DNA of 64,000 bases from contig NZ_JPRN01000003.1 of the NCBI RefSeq assembly GCF_000737715.1, positions 186,001 to 250,000 of the forward strand, in the 5' to 3' direction. This document shows, one piece after another, positions 32,182 through 42,978 of this stretch. The DNA comes from Chryseobacterium sp. JM1. Its GTDB lineage: Bacteria; Bacteroidota; Bacteroidia; Flavobacteriales; Weeksellaceae. The first letter of the stretch is position 1, and each line of letters opens with the position of its first letter. The notes beneath the pieces were generated by a model, which did no database searches, was not told the DNA's origin, and saw only the letters and a program-made list of their open reading frames with translations. The position numbers and the translations under genes were made by a program.

Positions 32182-32682
32182 ATGAACTCATTAGAGCAGG
32201 AATTTTTAGACAGAATAGAAAAGCATAAAGGAATCATTTTTAAGATTTCCAAAATGTACATGTCCGAAAAAGACGACCGGGATGATCTTTTTCAGGAAAT
32301 CACTTACCAGATATGGAAGGCTTATCCCAGCTTCAAGGGACAGAGCGAATTTTCTACCTGGCTTTACAGAATCGCCCTCAACACGTCTATTATTTTTCTG
32401 AAATCTGAGAAAAGAAGAAGTTTTATTTCTAATGAAGACTTTACAGGATACAAGGTCATTCAAGATGAATACGACTACGGAAAAGACGAAAAACTGGTTC
32501 ATATGTATGAAGCGATCCGCCAGCTGAACTCCATCGATAAAGCGTTTATCTTTTATTATCTGGAAGACTTTTCAGGAAAAGAAATCGCAGAACAAATGGG
32601 AATCTCCGAAGGTAATGTCCGGGTAAGAATGAACCGCGCTAAAAATAAACTGAAAGATATCTTAAACTTAAATCAATCATAA
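32182..32682 (+). CDS. ECF RNA polymerase sigma factor (copy 2)
   Basis: About 166 residues from the ATG at 32182 (MNSLEQEFLDRIEKHKG). That start aligns with copy 1 and lies after the promoter motif; the earlier ATG at 32152 lies inside it. Region 2 has DDLFQEITYQIWKAYPSF and FSTWLYRIALNTS. Region 4 has DFSGKEIAEQMGISEGNVRVRMNRAKNKLK, in short form EIAEQMGISEGNVRVRMNR. It is followed 16 bases later by the membrane partner. The motif GTAAC-N15-TAACTAACT upstream suggests it may drive its own gene and the M4 protease gene. Confidence 0.92.
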   Translation: MNSLEQEFLDRIEKHKGIIFKISKMYMSEKDDRDDLFQEITYQIWKAYPSFKGQSEFSTWLYRIALNTSIIFLKSEKRRSFISNEDFTGYKVIQDEYDYGKDEKLVHMYEAIRQLNSIDKAFIFYYLEDFSGKEIAEQMGISEGNVRVRMNRAKNKLKDILNLNQS

Positions 32683-32698
32683 CTTTAAATCAATACCA

Positions 32699-33289
32699 AT
32701 GAATATAGATGAATTAAAAAATGTGTGGAATGAAGAGGTTTCAGAAGAAACCCCTGAAATAAGTATTGAGCAGAGAAACAAGATCAGCCTTCCGCTGGAA
32801 AAAGTACGCAAGAATATGCGCATGGAATTCTGGTCCATCATTGCGATCTTTGTTTTTTCATTTATCGTATGTGCCTTTTGCCAGCCCTTTAAACTACAGT
32901 TTTACATTACGGTTCTTATCGCGTCAATGCTGCTGGTGACGATATTCTTTTTCAGTAAATTTTTCAGACTTTACAATGATATCAGCAATCCAATGCTCAA
33001 AACTTATGATTCTTTAAAGGATCTCGTAGCGCAGTTTAATCTCAATAAACAGTATTATCTTTCGTATTATCTGAGCTTTGTTCCTTTTATTGTTTGCGAA
33101 ATGATCATCGTTATAGAATTTATTCCTTGGCCCGAACCGATCAGTGAAGTAAAAGCTGCTGTGATTCTGATCAGCTCAGTGACGGTAGGACTCTTTGCAC
33201 TCTATTTGATGGGACAGTTCTGGTTCAACCGGTATTATGGAAGATATATCGTACATATTGAAGATTTGTTGAAGGAATTGAAGAAATGA
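32699..33289 (+). CDS. Membrane protein paired with ECF sigma (putative anti-sigma), copy 2
   Basis: A 196-residue paralogue of the protein at 28405-29220. The cytosolic N-terminus is LKNVWNEEVSEETPEISIEQ. Four membrane helices follow (about 42-60, 64-84, 118-140, 148-172). It ends RYYGRYIVHIEDLLKELKK, the counterpart of MYGRYIEDVVRLVDEL in copy 1. It lacks the C-terminal helix extension of copy 1. The anti-sigma role is inferred from operon position. Confidence 0.7.
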   Translation: MNIDELKNVWNEEVSEETPEISIEQRNKISLPLEKVRKNMRMEFWSIIAIFVFSFIVCAFCQPFKLQFYITVLIASMLLVTIFFFSKFFRLYNDISNPMLKTYDSLKDLVAQFNLNKQYYLSYYLSFVPFIVCEMIIVIEFIPWPEPISEVKAAVILISSVTVGLFALYLMGQFWFNRYYGRYIVHIEDLLKELKK

Positions 33290-33290
33290 G

Positions 33291-33327
33291 AATAGTTTCG
33301 GCGGGCTGAAAGCCCGCCGAAACTATT
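33291..33327. terminator. Bidirectional terminator, 17-bp perfect stem
   Basis: AATAGTTTCGGCGGGCT and its exact complement around loop GAA, between genes converging from 33289 and 33335. Confidence 0.9.
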
Positions 33328-33334
33328 TATAAAA

Positions 33335-34867
33335 CTATTGAAGTCCTTTTTCTTTGGCAATTTCATTTTCCACCCAATCCAGCTGCGGATCTTTTTTATC
33401 GATAATATCCTGCATACATTCAGTGATGGTAATATCAGGAACAACACCTTTTTTTGTATTCAGAAAATCAATGTTTGGCTGCACCAGCAGTAAGCCGATA
33501 GGAAGATTGATCTTTGAATGCGGCAGTTTCTGATAAGAATAGAATCCTGCTACCGTTCCGTCATTGGCACCACCGGTTTCTTCACCCACGAGAATTGCCC
33601 GCTTATCATATTTCAGTTTTGCCGTAATGATAGAAGAAGCTGAAAAACTTCCGCCGTTGATCAATACAAAAACCTTCCCCTGAAATGCATCCTTATTGGG
33701 TTTCGTAGGCTTGTCGGCTTTCATTTTATAATACACCTTTCCATCTTTTTTATAAGTACTGAAGGTCTGTGCAAAAACATAAGTAGGATAAGCCAGACTC
33801 TTAAAAGCATATTGGAAAGGGGTGCTTTTTCTGAAATAATTTGTTTTTAACGGAGTGATTCTGGAAGTAAGCTGTGAAGGCTTTATCAAAACATAGGGTT
33901 CCGGAGCCAGATAAGAATACAGGTTATTGATTTCATGCAAAGATCCTCCGTAATTGTTTCGGACATCGATAATAAGATACTTGGATCCTGCATTTTTTAT
34001 TTTTGCAAATGTTTCTTTGTAAAATTTCTCGGAATAATCTCTTGAAAAACTCTTTACTTTAATATAGGCAGTCGTGCTGTCCTTATCCAGGAACTTAAAA
34101 TTTCGGTTATAAGAATTACTGGAAGCTACATAATCATTAACTTTCTTTTCAGGCGTTCTTTTTTCCAGTTCCTTGTCTTTGTCCAGATCGTTTTTAGATT
34201 TGGATTCACGGTGCAGGGTATACGTTTGTTTTTCACCATTATACAACGTTTCTATAGAAGCCGTGTCTTTAAATCCGTGTTCTGCAGTATAAAAATTAAA
34301 AAAAACATCCTTCAGGAAATAAGATTGAAACGTAGTGTTGTAACCATCACTGCTGATCAGTTCGCGGTATTTTTTCACATAATCGGAAACAGGAACTTTA
34401 TTAATCGAAAGGATTTCAGTTCCCGGTTTTATATGTTCAATCGAATCTTTATTCTGAATAATAAATAAACGATCATCTTTCACATAATATTCAAAACGGC
34501 TGAACATCCCTTTTTTATGCTCAAGGGATTTGATTTGTCTTTTCGTGAATTTTTTTCGGGGAATTCTCAGGGCAAGGTGACCTTCACGGATGTCAGCGAT
34601 CACAGGCTGCAGTTTAAAATAAAACTGAAGCGGAGTTAAAGATTCGTCAATGGTTCCTTTAAGACTGTCAAATTTACGGTCAAGTTCCGGTTTAGAAATA
34701 TACCAGTAAAGTTGGGGATGCATCTGCTGAAGCTTTAGGTAGGCGTAATCTACGTCTTCCTTAAGCTCGTCGGGACCAATACATGTAGCTCTTTGCTCAT
34801 TGTGTCTTCTGATAGACGTACATGAAGAGAGTGCCGCTGCCAGCAGTATTATCGAATAATTTTTCAA
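33335..34867 (-). CDS. S41-family (C-terminal processing type) peptidase, lipoprotein
   Basis: A 510-residue envelope serine protease. The lipobox LSSC (Cys16) indicates a lipoprotein. An N-terminal helical part and a PDZ-like segment (about 100-180, IKPGTEILSINKVPV) precede the S41 core. The core has YLIIDVRNNYGGS, GGSFSASS (likely nucleophile Ser) and VGEETGG. Members cleave unfolded or tagged proteins in the periplasm. It converges on the ECF copy 2 operon over a strong shared terminator. No link to the sigma system is evident beyond proximity. Confidence 0.88.
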   Translation of the reverse strand: MKNYSIILLAAALSSCTSIRRHNEQRATCIGPDELKEDVDYAYLKLQQMHPQLYWYISKPELDRKFDSLKGTIDESLTPLQFYFKLQPVIADIREGHLALRIPRKKFTKRQIKSLEHKKGMFSRFEYYVKDDRLFIIQNKDSIEHIKPGTEILSINKVPVSDYVKKYRELISSDGYNTTFQSYFLKDVFFNFYTAEHGFKDTASIETLYNGEKQTYTLHRESKSKNDLDKDKELEKRTPEKKVNDYVASSNSYNRNFKFLDKDSTTAYIKVKSFSRDYSEKFYKETFAKIKNAGSKYLIIDVRNNYGGSLHEINNLYSYLAPEPYVLIKPSQLTSRITPLKTNYFRKSTPFQYAFKSLAYPTYVFAQTFSTYKKDGKVYYKMKADKPTKPNKDAFQGKVFVLINGGSFSASSIITAKLKYDKRAILVGEETGGANDGTVAGFYSYQKLPHSKINLPIGLLLVQPNIDFLNTKKGVVPDITITECMQDIIDKKDPQLDWVENEIAKEKGLQ

Positions 34868-35006
34868 TCTGTTTTGAATTTTTTTTCAATCCGCTAAGTT
34901 AAAAAGTTTAAGATTATTACGATTCAAATAAGTAATAAATTATTCAGAAAGCTTTATAAATTAAGTTAAAAAATCGCCGAATTTTCCATGTGAGATCAAA
35001 AGTCAA

Positions 35007-35014
35007 TACCTTTG
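35007..35014 (+). promoter_or_regulatory. -7 box of a metallo-hydrolase gene
   Basis: TACCTTTG (TAnnTTTG). The in-frame TTG at 35012 is part of this box, so translation should begin at the ATG 35027 or 35033. Confidence 0.6.
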
Positions 35015-35026
35015 AGGCTTATTTCG

Positions 35027-36127
35027 ATGCAGATGCTATACCTGATTTTAACAGCCGTTCTTTTAGTGACAATTTATTTTTTCGTGATGAACCTGCCCGC
35101 TTTCGGAGCAGCACCCAAAGGCAAAAGACTGGAGCGGATAAAACAGTCAAAACTCTATAAAAACAAACAGTTCCGGAACATCAGTCATACACCTTCCATT
35201 ACCGAAGGTTACAGTACGATGAAGGTTACATACGATTTTGTTTTAGGAAAAAAACATCCGCTTTTGAAGCCTTTGAAAAATATTCCTACCATTCATACAG
35301 ATTTAAAAAGTATCGGAAAAGATCAGGATGTCTTTATCTGGCTGGGACATTCATCTTATTATCTGCAAACGGATGGCGTTTCTTTTTTGGTAGATCCTGT
35401 GCTAAGCCTTTACGGTTCACCGTTCAAATATTTTAACAAGGCATTTAAAGGTTCGGATCTTTTTAAACCGGAAGATATTCCTGATCTGGATTATCTGGTC
35501 ATCACGCATGATCATTTTGACCATTTGGATTATCCCACAGTGAAATCAATTAAAAATAGAACCGGTAAGGCAATTATACCACTGGGAGCCGGTGCTCACC
35601 TTGAAAGATGGGGCTATGCTGAAGACAACCTCATTGAAGAGGAATGGGGAGCAGAAGTACTTTTAAAAAATAATCTGAAAATTACTTTTACACCGGCCAG
35701 ACATTTTTCCGGGCGGAAAATAAAACAGAATAATACGCTGTGGACTTCCTATGTTCTGGAAACTCCAACTAAAAAAATATTTTTGGGTGGTGACAGCGGC
35801 TACGATTCCCACTTTAAAACGATAGGTGAACAATTCGGGCCTTTTGATTATGCCATCCTTGAAAACGGGCAGTATGACGAAGCATGGCGCTACATCCACG
35901 CGCTGCCTGAAGATGTGATCCAGGCAGCTGTTGATCTTAAAGCTCAGCATAGTATTCCCGTTCACTCTTCAAAATTTGCGTTAGCTCTTCACCCGTGGAA
36001 TGAGCCGCTGCAGAAAGTAACAGGTCTAGGAAAAGAAAAAGGGCTCAGTATCCTCACCCCAATGATCGGGGAAATAGTGGATATGAAACGTACTCACCAT
36101 CAGTTCAGCAACTGGTGGGAAGAATGA
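35027..36127 (+). CDS. Membrane-anchored metallo-beta-lactamase-fold hydrolase (NAPE-PLD-like)
   Basis: About 366 residues. One N-terminal membrane helix (about 3-22) precedes a short basic linker (APKGKRLERIKQSKLYKN). The catalytic domain has VFIWLGHSSYYL, VDPVLS, the zinc motif THDHFDHLD, ARHFSGRK and LGGDSGY. This order matches the N-acylphosphatidylethanolamine phospholipase-D-like branch, which acts on lipids or phosphodiesters; the actual substrate is unknown. Its stop lies one base from the stop of the facing GNAT gene, so the 3' ends abut with no terminator between them. Confidence 0.86.
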   Translation: MQMLYLILTAVLLVTIYFFVMNLPAFGAAPKGKRLERIKQSKLYKNKQFRNISHTPSITEGYSTMKVTYDFVLGKKHPLLKPLKNIPTIHTDLKSIGKDQDVFIWLGHSSYYLQTDGVSFLVDPVLSLYGSPFKYFNKAFKGSDLFKPEDIPDLDYLVITHDHFDHLDYPTVKSIKNRTGKAIIPLGAGAHLERWGYAEDNLIEEEWGAEVLLKNNLKITFTPARHFSGRKIKQNNTLWTSYVLETPTKKIFLGGDSGYDSHFKTIGEQFGPFDYAILENGQYDEAWRYIHALPEDVIQAAVDLKAQHSIPVHSSKFALALHPWNEPLQKVTGLGKEKGLSILTPMIGEIVDMKRTHHQFSNWWEE

Positions 36128-36128
36128 T

Positions 36129-36422
36129 TCAGGCATGCCAGATATCTTTGTACCGGGCTGGATGATTTTCAAACTGCTGGCGGACAAAATCACATTCCGG
36201 ATCTACCAGAAGGTCTTTTTCTTCAGAATACCGGACCAATTCATCCAGAAGCATTTTGGCATATCCGTGGCCTTCACGTTCTTCAATGATTTTTGTGTAA
36301 TAAACGATCAGCAGTCTTCCGTCAATTTTTATCGACATATATCCTGCTTTTTCTCCGTCCAGTAACAGTTGTAGTTCATCCTGATAAGGAGATATTTCAA
36401 ACTTTATATTTTCCATAATCAT
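36129..36422 (-). CDS. Small GNAT-type N-acetyltransferase (YjdJ-like)
   Basis: A 97-residue protein of the minimal GCN5-related class. The fold shows ISPYQDELQLLLDGEKAGYM, a beta strand IDGRLLIVYYTKI, then the acetyl-CoA-binding turn EREGHGYAKMLLDELVRY, in short form GHGYAKMLL. It ends with DPECDFVRQQFENHP. The family (PF14542) is cytosolic and of unknown substrate. Start at 36422; the ATG at 36416 is equally possible. The stop codon lies one base from that of the facing metallo-hydrolase. Confidence 0.86.
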   Translation of the reverse strand: MIMENIKFEISPYQDELQLLLDGEKAGYMSIKIDGRLLIVYYTKIIEEREGHGYAKMLLDELVRYSEEKDLLVDPECDFVRQQFENHPARYKDIWHA

Positions 36423-36820
36423 TAAAATTTGATTGTGTTAATAAATGATTGGCTTCATTGAATTGATAAAGCAATCTAATGGTCCCGCGACATTACAAAC
36501 CTTACGGATGTATACTTCTCACTCTTAAAATTACAAATTAAAATAATACAAAACATGAGTTTCTGGGAAACTTAACGAAATTTTAGTAGAATGAAAGAGT
36601 CGGAGGGTTCGAGAGTTATAGAGTTTTTGAATGTGATGATGTATGGAATTTTTATCTGTTTATGAATCGTTTATTGCTTATTATCGAGTGTTTTAAATGT
36701 GTGTTTTAGATAAAAAACAAGGTCGTTTTTGTAATTTTTAACAAAGATTGTGAAGATGTATTACAGACTTGGCATTTTAATTGACTATGCTAAAACAGTT
36801 AACCAAAAAAGGTACTAAAG
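36423..36820. other. Gene-free region
   Basis: AT-rich spacer between divergent genes. It holds a degenerate 'gagggttcgagagttatagag' patch near 36605 like those found beside tandem arrays elsewhere in the window. I see no reading frame, clear promoter box or repeat family member. Confidence 0.45.
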
Positions 36821-37240
36821 ATGAAAAAAATAATGATAGCATTAATGCTTGCAGGGACTTTTGGCCTCAGCTATGCGCAGTCAGATTATTATAACGATTA
36901 CAGAAGAAGTATTACAGATGTAAACTGGCAATCCGTAGCAGCAGATCTTCTGCTTTCTGTGGCACAGACCAACCAGCTGAATGCCTTAAATGACAGATAC
37001 CGCGATTATGATTCCTGGAACAGGGCTTATGTAAGTCAGCCAGACCGCTGGAGAGAAGATCGGTATTATGAAATTGAAAGAATACTTGGAAGGGAAAAAT
37101 ACACCAAATTCAAAAAGAATTATTACAAAGGGCAGAACCCTGTAGCCGTTTATAACCGTAACAAAAATAATTACAAAAAGAGTAAGGCCAAAAAGAACAA
37201 AGCCTACAAAATGGAAAAGAAACACGACCATCATCACTAG
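36821..37240 (+). CDS. Exported small basic protein, unknown function
   Basis: A 139-residue protein with a signal peptide (about 1-19, LSYAQ). The mature part is rich in Tyr, Arg, Asn and Asp (YYNDYRRS, RYRDYDSWNRAY). It then turns strongly basic (about 105-131, NRNKNNYKKSKAKKNKAY) and ends in a His-rich tail HDHHH. The His tail could bind metal; that is an inference. A terminator follows 30 bases downstream. The family is unknown to me. Confidence 0.72.
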   Translation: MKKIMIALMLAGTFGLSYAQSDYYNDYRRSITDVNWQSVAADLLLSVAQTNQLNALNDRYRDYDSWNRAYVSQPDRWREDRYYEIERILGREKYTKFKKNYYKGQNPVAVYNRNKNNYKKSKAKKNKAYKMEKKHDHHH

Positions 37241-37269
37241 ACCAGGTATCAACTATATATTCAATTTTA

Positions 37270-37302
37270 GGTGGCCGGCAATTTTTGTCGGCCATCTTTT
37301 AT
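37270..37302 (+). terminator. Terminator of the small basic exported protein gene
   Basis: Stem GGTGGCCG / TCGGCCATC (near perfect) with an AT-rich loop, then TTTT. Confidence 0.75.
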
Positions 37303-37360
37303 TTTATCAATCATTAGGATCAGGAATGTTTTATTTGTTTGAATTTTATAACTTAGTGCT

Positions 37361-38266
37361 ATGGAATCTAAAGAAACAATACAGGGATTTTATTTGCGGA
37401 ATGCATCCGTGGAGAGGCTGGAAGCTGTCAGAACTCCCGGGATAGGGCATTTTAACGTATTTACACGTGAAAGCTGCTCACTGCTAACACCATACAGTAG
37501 GAGGGATTATTACAAAATATCACTTATTATCGGAAAAGGAAAGCTTCATTATGCAGATAAATGGATTTATGTAGACCGTCCGGCACTTTTGTTTTCAAAC
37601 CCTGTAGTTCCCTACTCATGGGAAGCGGATGATGAGGACCAGACAGGATGGTTTTGTCTCTTTACCGACCAGTTTCTCCAGAACGGAATGCGTTTGGGAA
37701 ATCTTCAGGATTCCCAGCTGTTTAAAATTGGCGGAACGCCTATGTTCTTTGTTGATGAAGAACAGCAGAAGACCATCTCAGACCTTTTTATCAAGATGAT
37801 GACGGAGATCGAATCCGAATATATGCACAAATATGATATGCTCCGTGCATGCCTCCATCTGATGATTCATGAAACCATGAAAATGCATCCTGCTGAGAAC
37901 TTTGAGCCCTACCAGAACGCATCCCAGCGTGTTGCTTCGTTATTTATGGAACTGCTGGAGAGACAGTTTCCCATCGACAGTCCTGAAGCATTTCTGAAAT
38001 TGAAGACTCCCAATGATTATGCACAGAGTCTTTCTATTCACGTGAATTCGTTAAACCGTTCCGTGAAAGAAATGACTGGTAAGACCACCAGCCAGCAGAT
38101 TGCTTCAAGGATTGTTCAGGAAGCTACCGCACTGCTGAAACACACAGATTGGAACATCTCCGAAATTGCTTACGGATTGGGATTTGAAGAGCCTGCTTAT
38201 TTTACCAATTTCTTTAAAAAACAGACTGGAATGGCTCCCAATGCCATCAGAACCGAAGTTGTTTGA
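37361..38266 (+). CDS. AraC-family transcriptional regulator
   Basis: A 301-residue protein. The N-terminal cupin-like sensing domain (about 25-160) has YKISLIIGKGKLHYAD and a PVVPYSWE strand. The C-terminal double helix-turn-helix (about 200-300) has TTSQQIASRIVQEATALLKH, in short form SQQIASRIVQEA, and ISEIAYGLGFEEPAYFTNFFKK, in short form IAYGLGFEEPAYFTNFFK. It stands just upstream of and co-directional with an aldo/keto reductase (89 bases) and a Tat-type metallo-hydrolase, and is the likely local activator. The inducer is unknown. Confidence 0.92.
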   Translation: MESKETIQGFYLRNASVERLEAVRTPGIGHFNVFTRESCSLLTPYSRRDYYKISLIIGKGKLHYADKWIYVDRPALLFSNPVVPYSWEADDEDQTGWFCLFTDQFLQNGMRLGNLQDSQLFKIGGTPMFFVDEEQQKTISDLFIKMMTEIESEYMHKYDMLRACLHLMIHETMKMHPAENFEPYQNASQRVASLFMELLERQFPIDSPEAFLKLKTPNDYAQSLSIHVNSLNRSVKEMTGKTTSQQIASRIVQEATALLKHTDWNISEIAYGLGFEEPAYFTNFFKKQTGMAPNAIRTEVV

Positions 38267-38318
38267 ATTTTATAATTCTTGGTTTGAATTCTATAGAGTG
38301 CCGGACTTATTCTTGTTC

Positions 38319-38326
38319 TAATTTTG
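38319..38326 (+). promoter_or_regulatory. -7 box of the aldo/keto reductase gene
   Basis: TAATTTTG (TAnnTTTG), 29 bases before the ATG. Confidence 0.55.
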
Positions 38327-38354
38327 TCTTATCAATTTAAAATCACAACCCATT

Positions 38355-39356
38355 ATGAAATTCAGAAAATTAGGAAACACAGGAGAGCAGTTATCTGCAG
38401 TAGGTTTAGGATGTATGGGAATGAGCTTTGCTTATGGCCCTGCAGATGAGCAGGAAAGCATCAGTACATTACACAAAGCTTTAGACTTTGGCGTAAATTT
38501 TTGGGATACGGCAGATATGTATGCTGCTGGAGAAAATGAAAAACTGATCTCAAAAGTTTTGGTTCCCAACCGCGACAAAATCTTTATCGCGACCAAATTC
38601 GGATTCAGATTTAAAGATGGAAAACCAAGCCACAGCGGGGCACCGGGAACTTATTTTGATGGTTCACCGGAATGGATCAGACAGGCGGTTGATTTAAGCC
38701 TTCAGAGACTTAAAATAGACACCATTGACCTGTATTATGCCCACAGAGTAGACCCGAATATTCCGGTAGAGGAAACTGTTGGAGCCATGGCAGAACTGGT
38801 GAAAGAAGGGAAAGTAAAATACCTTGGATTATCAGAAGCTTCTGCGGAATCGATCAGAAAGGCTAATAAAATTCATCCGATTACAGCTTTACAATCAGAA
38901 TATTCTATCCTGACCAAAGATGTAGAAAATGATATATTGCCGACGATCAGAGAACTTGGAATCACATTGGTGCCTTATTCTCCATTGGCAAGAGGTCTTT
39001 TCGCGAATATCAATGAAGTACAGAATTTTGGTGACGAAGATTTCAGAAAAACGCTGCCACGTTACCAGGAAGAATACCTTGAGAATAATAAGAATCTGGC
39101 CAGAGAAATCAATGAATTTGCCGAATCTAAAGGCGTAAAAGGAACTCAGCTTGCCTTAGCATGGGTACTGAACCAGGGAGAAGATATTATTCCAATTCCG
39201 GGAACTAAGAGAATCAAATATCTGGAAGAAAATATTGCTGCGGTGAATATTGACCTTTCAAAATCTGATCTGGAAACGATCGATTCGCTTCTTAAAAAAT
39301 ATCCTAACGTCGGTGAAAGATATACCGAAGGTTCTATGAAATTAGTCAATAACTAA
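38355..39356 (+). CDS. Aldo/keto reductase
   Basis: NADPH-dependent (beta/alpha)8 oxidoreductase of 333 residues that reduces aldehydes or ketones. The catalytic tetrad is readable: Asp in FWDTADMY (about 51), Tyr56, Lys in FIATKFG (about 78) and His in YYAHRVD (about 132). The coenzyme site has IPIPGTKRIKYLEEN. It resembles the YakC/AKR13 kind often induced by AraC regulators in Bacteroidota. Own promoter upstream; the Tat metallo-hydrolase follows 67 bases later. Confidence 0.93.
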   Translation: MKFRKLGNTGEQLSAVGLGCMGMSFAYGPADEQESISTLHKALDFGVNFWDTADMYAAGENEKLISKVLVPNRDKIFIATKFGFRFKDGKPSHSGAPGTYFDGSPEWIRQAVDLSLQRLKIDTIDLYYAHRVDPNIPVEETVGAMAELVKEGKVKYLGLSEASAESIRKANKIHPITALQSEYSILTKDVENDILPTIRELGITLVPYSPLARGLFANINEVQNFGDEDFRKTLPRYQEEYLENNKNLAREINEFAESKGVKGTQLALAWVLNQGEDIIPIPGTKRIKYLEENIAAVNIDLSKSDLETIDSLLKKYPNVGERYTEGSMKLVNN

Positions 39357-39423
39357 AATATAATATTTTCGGATTGTTGATGACTGTCAGCAATCCGGAA
39401 TATTAATAATTACCTATTCAATC

Positions 39424-40416
39424 ATGAACAGAAGAGAACTTTTAAGAAACGGATTCCTCGCTGGAGCATTAAGCTTTGTTCCTTTTTCTGATGTTTTTGC
39501 TGAAACGCAGACTGTTTTACCCAATTTGGAAGATGATCTTTCAGCATTTAAAAAAATTAAACTTGGAGAATTGGAGCTTTTTATTCTTACCGATGGATAT
39601 ATTCACGAGAAAAACGTTGATACCTTTTCACCACGGGCAGACGTTTCGGAATTAAAGAAACTCCTCAGAGATCATTTCCGTCCCGATGATTATATCGATA
39701 TGGCGATGAATCTGATGCTTGTTAAAACAAAAAACAGACTGATTTTACTGGATGCCGGAATGGGGATCTTTGCCGATGAAAGAACCGGTTTCCTTTTGAA
39801 AAGTCTTCAGAAAGCAGGATTTTCACCCAAAGATATTACCGATGTTTTTATTTCCCACGCCCATCCGGATCACATTGGTGGAGTGGTGGATAAACAGAAT
39901 AATCTGGTTTTCCCCAATGCAGACCTGTATATTTCAAAGATAGAGCATGATTTTTGGCTCCAGGCTTCTCTTAAAGATTTTAAAAACAGCTTTTTAAAAA
40001 CAGAGCCGGAATTTCTTAACCAGATCATTCCGCCTATTCAGAATATCCTGAAAACAATTCGTCCAAAGCTAAAGTTTTATGATTTTAAAAAGCCTTTATT
40101 TGATCATTTCAGTTTTCAGCTGGCACCAGGACATACACCCGGACTTACCATCACGACGATTTCTTCCGGAAATGAAAAACTCATCTATATGGCAGATCTG
40201 ATTCACTCTGACGTCATTCTTTTCCCACACCCTGAATGGGGATTTTCAGGAGATACCGATCTGGATATCGCTACCGAATCCCGTAAAAAACTACTTCAAC
40301 AACTGGCTGAGACCAGAACCAAAGCATTTGCCTATCACCTTCCATGGCCGGGACTTGGCTTTACCAGGAAAAAAGATACAGCTTATGAATGGATTCCGGA
40401 GAGTTTTATGAATTAA
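39424..40416 (+). CDS. Tat-exported metallo-beta-lactamase-fold hydrolase
   Basis: A 330-residue protein. The N-terminus MNRRELLRNGFLAGALSF has a twin Arg (3-4), a hydrophobic stretch and VFA near 24-26, as in a Tat signal, so export in folded form is likely. The catalytic domain has ISHAHPDHIGG (HxHxDH), LAPGHTPG (His), MADLIH and a final AYHLPWPG. This matches MBL-fold hydrolases of the quorum-lactonase/alkylsulphatase-like broad group. The substrate is unknown. It lies in the same run as the AraC and aldo/keto reductase genes. Confidence 0.88.
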   Translation: MNRRELLRNGFLAGALSFVPFSDVFAETQTVLPNLEDDLSAFKKIKLGELELFILTDGYIHEKNVDTFSPRADVSELKKLLRDHFRPDDYIDMAMNLMLVKTKNRLILLDAGMGIFADERTGFLLKSLQKAGFSPKDITDVFISHAHPDHIGGVVDKQNNLVFPNADLYISKIEHDFWLQASLKDFKNSFLKTEPEFLNQIIPPIQNILKTIRPKLKFYDFKKPLFDHFSFQLAPGHTPGLTITTISSGNEKLIYMADLIHSDVILFPHPEWGFSGDTDLDIATESRKKLLQQLAETRTKAFAYHLPWPGLGFTRKKDTAYEWIPESFMN

Positions 40417-40479
40417 AAATTAAGAGATTAGGGATTAGGAGCGAGGAACTAGAGGGTTTCTTAAGTGGTATTTGTCTAA

Positions 40480-40560
40480 AAATTCAATAGGGACAGGCTT
40501 TAGCCCGTCTTCATCAATAAAAGAGCCAATTGGCTTCAGCCAAAACATAAAATTCAACGT
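40480..40560. repeat. Copy of the GGCTTTAGCC dispersed repeat
   Basis: ATTCAATAGGGACAGGCTTTAGCCCGTC-type palindrome (short form GGCTTTAGCC at about 40496-40505), then GCCAATTGGCTTCAGCCAAAACATAAAAT (short form GGCTTCAGCCAAAACATAAA). The arrangement matches the copy ending at about 4990. Confidence 0.8.
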
Positions 40561-40602
40561 AATCATAATCTTAACTTTTTCCTTAACCTTAACCTTAAAA
40601 TA

Positions 40603-40632
40603 AAAAAGCCCCTTTTTTAAGGGGCTTTTTAT
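40603..40632 (-). terminator. Terminator of icd
   Basis: AAAAAAGCCCC / GGGGCTTTTT stem around TTTTTTAA, 19 bases after the icd stop (minus strand). Confidence 0.9.
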
Positions 40633-40650
40633 ATTTATCAAAACTGGAAA

Positions 40651-42903
<2,253 letters not shown>

Positions 42904-42952
42904 TCACAAATTTACTAAATATGATTGTTTTATGAAGGTATTTTGCATAAAA

Positions 42953-42977
42953 AAAGAGGCCGGAGCCTCTTTAAATT
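42953..42977 (-). terminator. Terminator of the surface-protein operon
   Basis: AAAGAGGC-CGGA-GCCTCTTT hairpin just after the stop at 42979 on the minus strand, with an A/T tract. Confidence 0.78.
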
Positions 42978-42978
42978 T

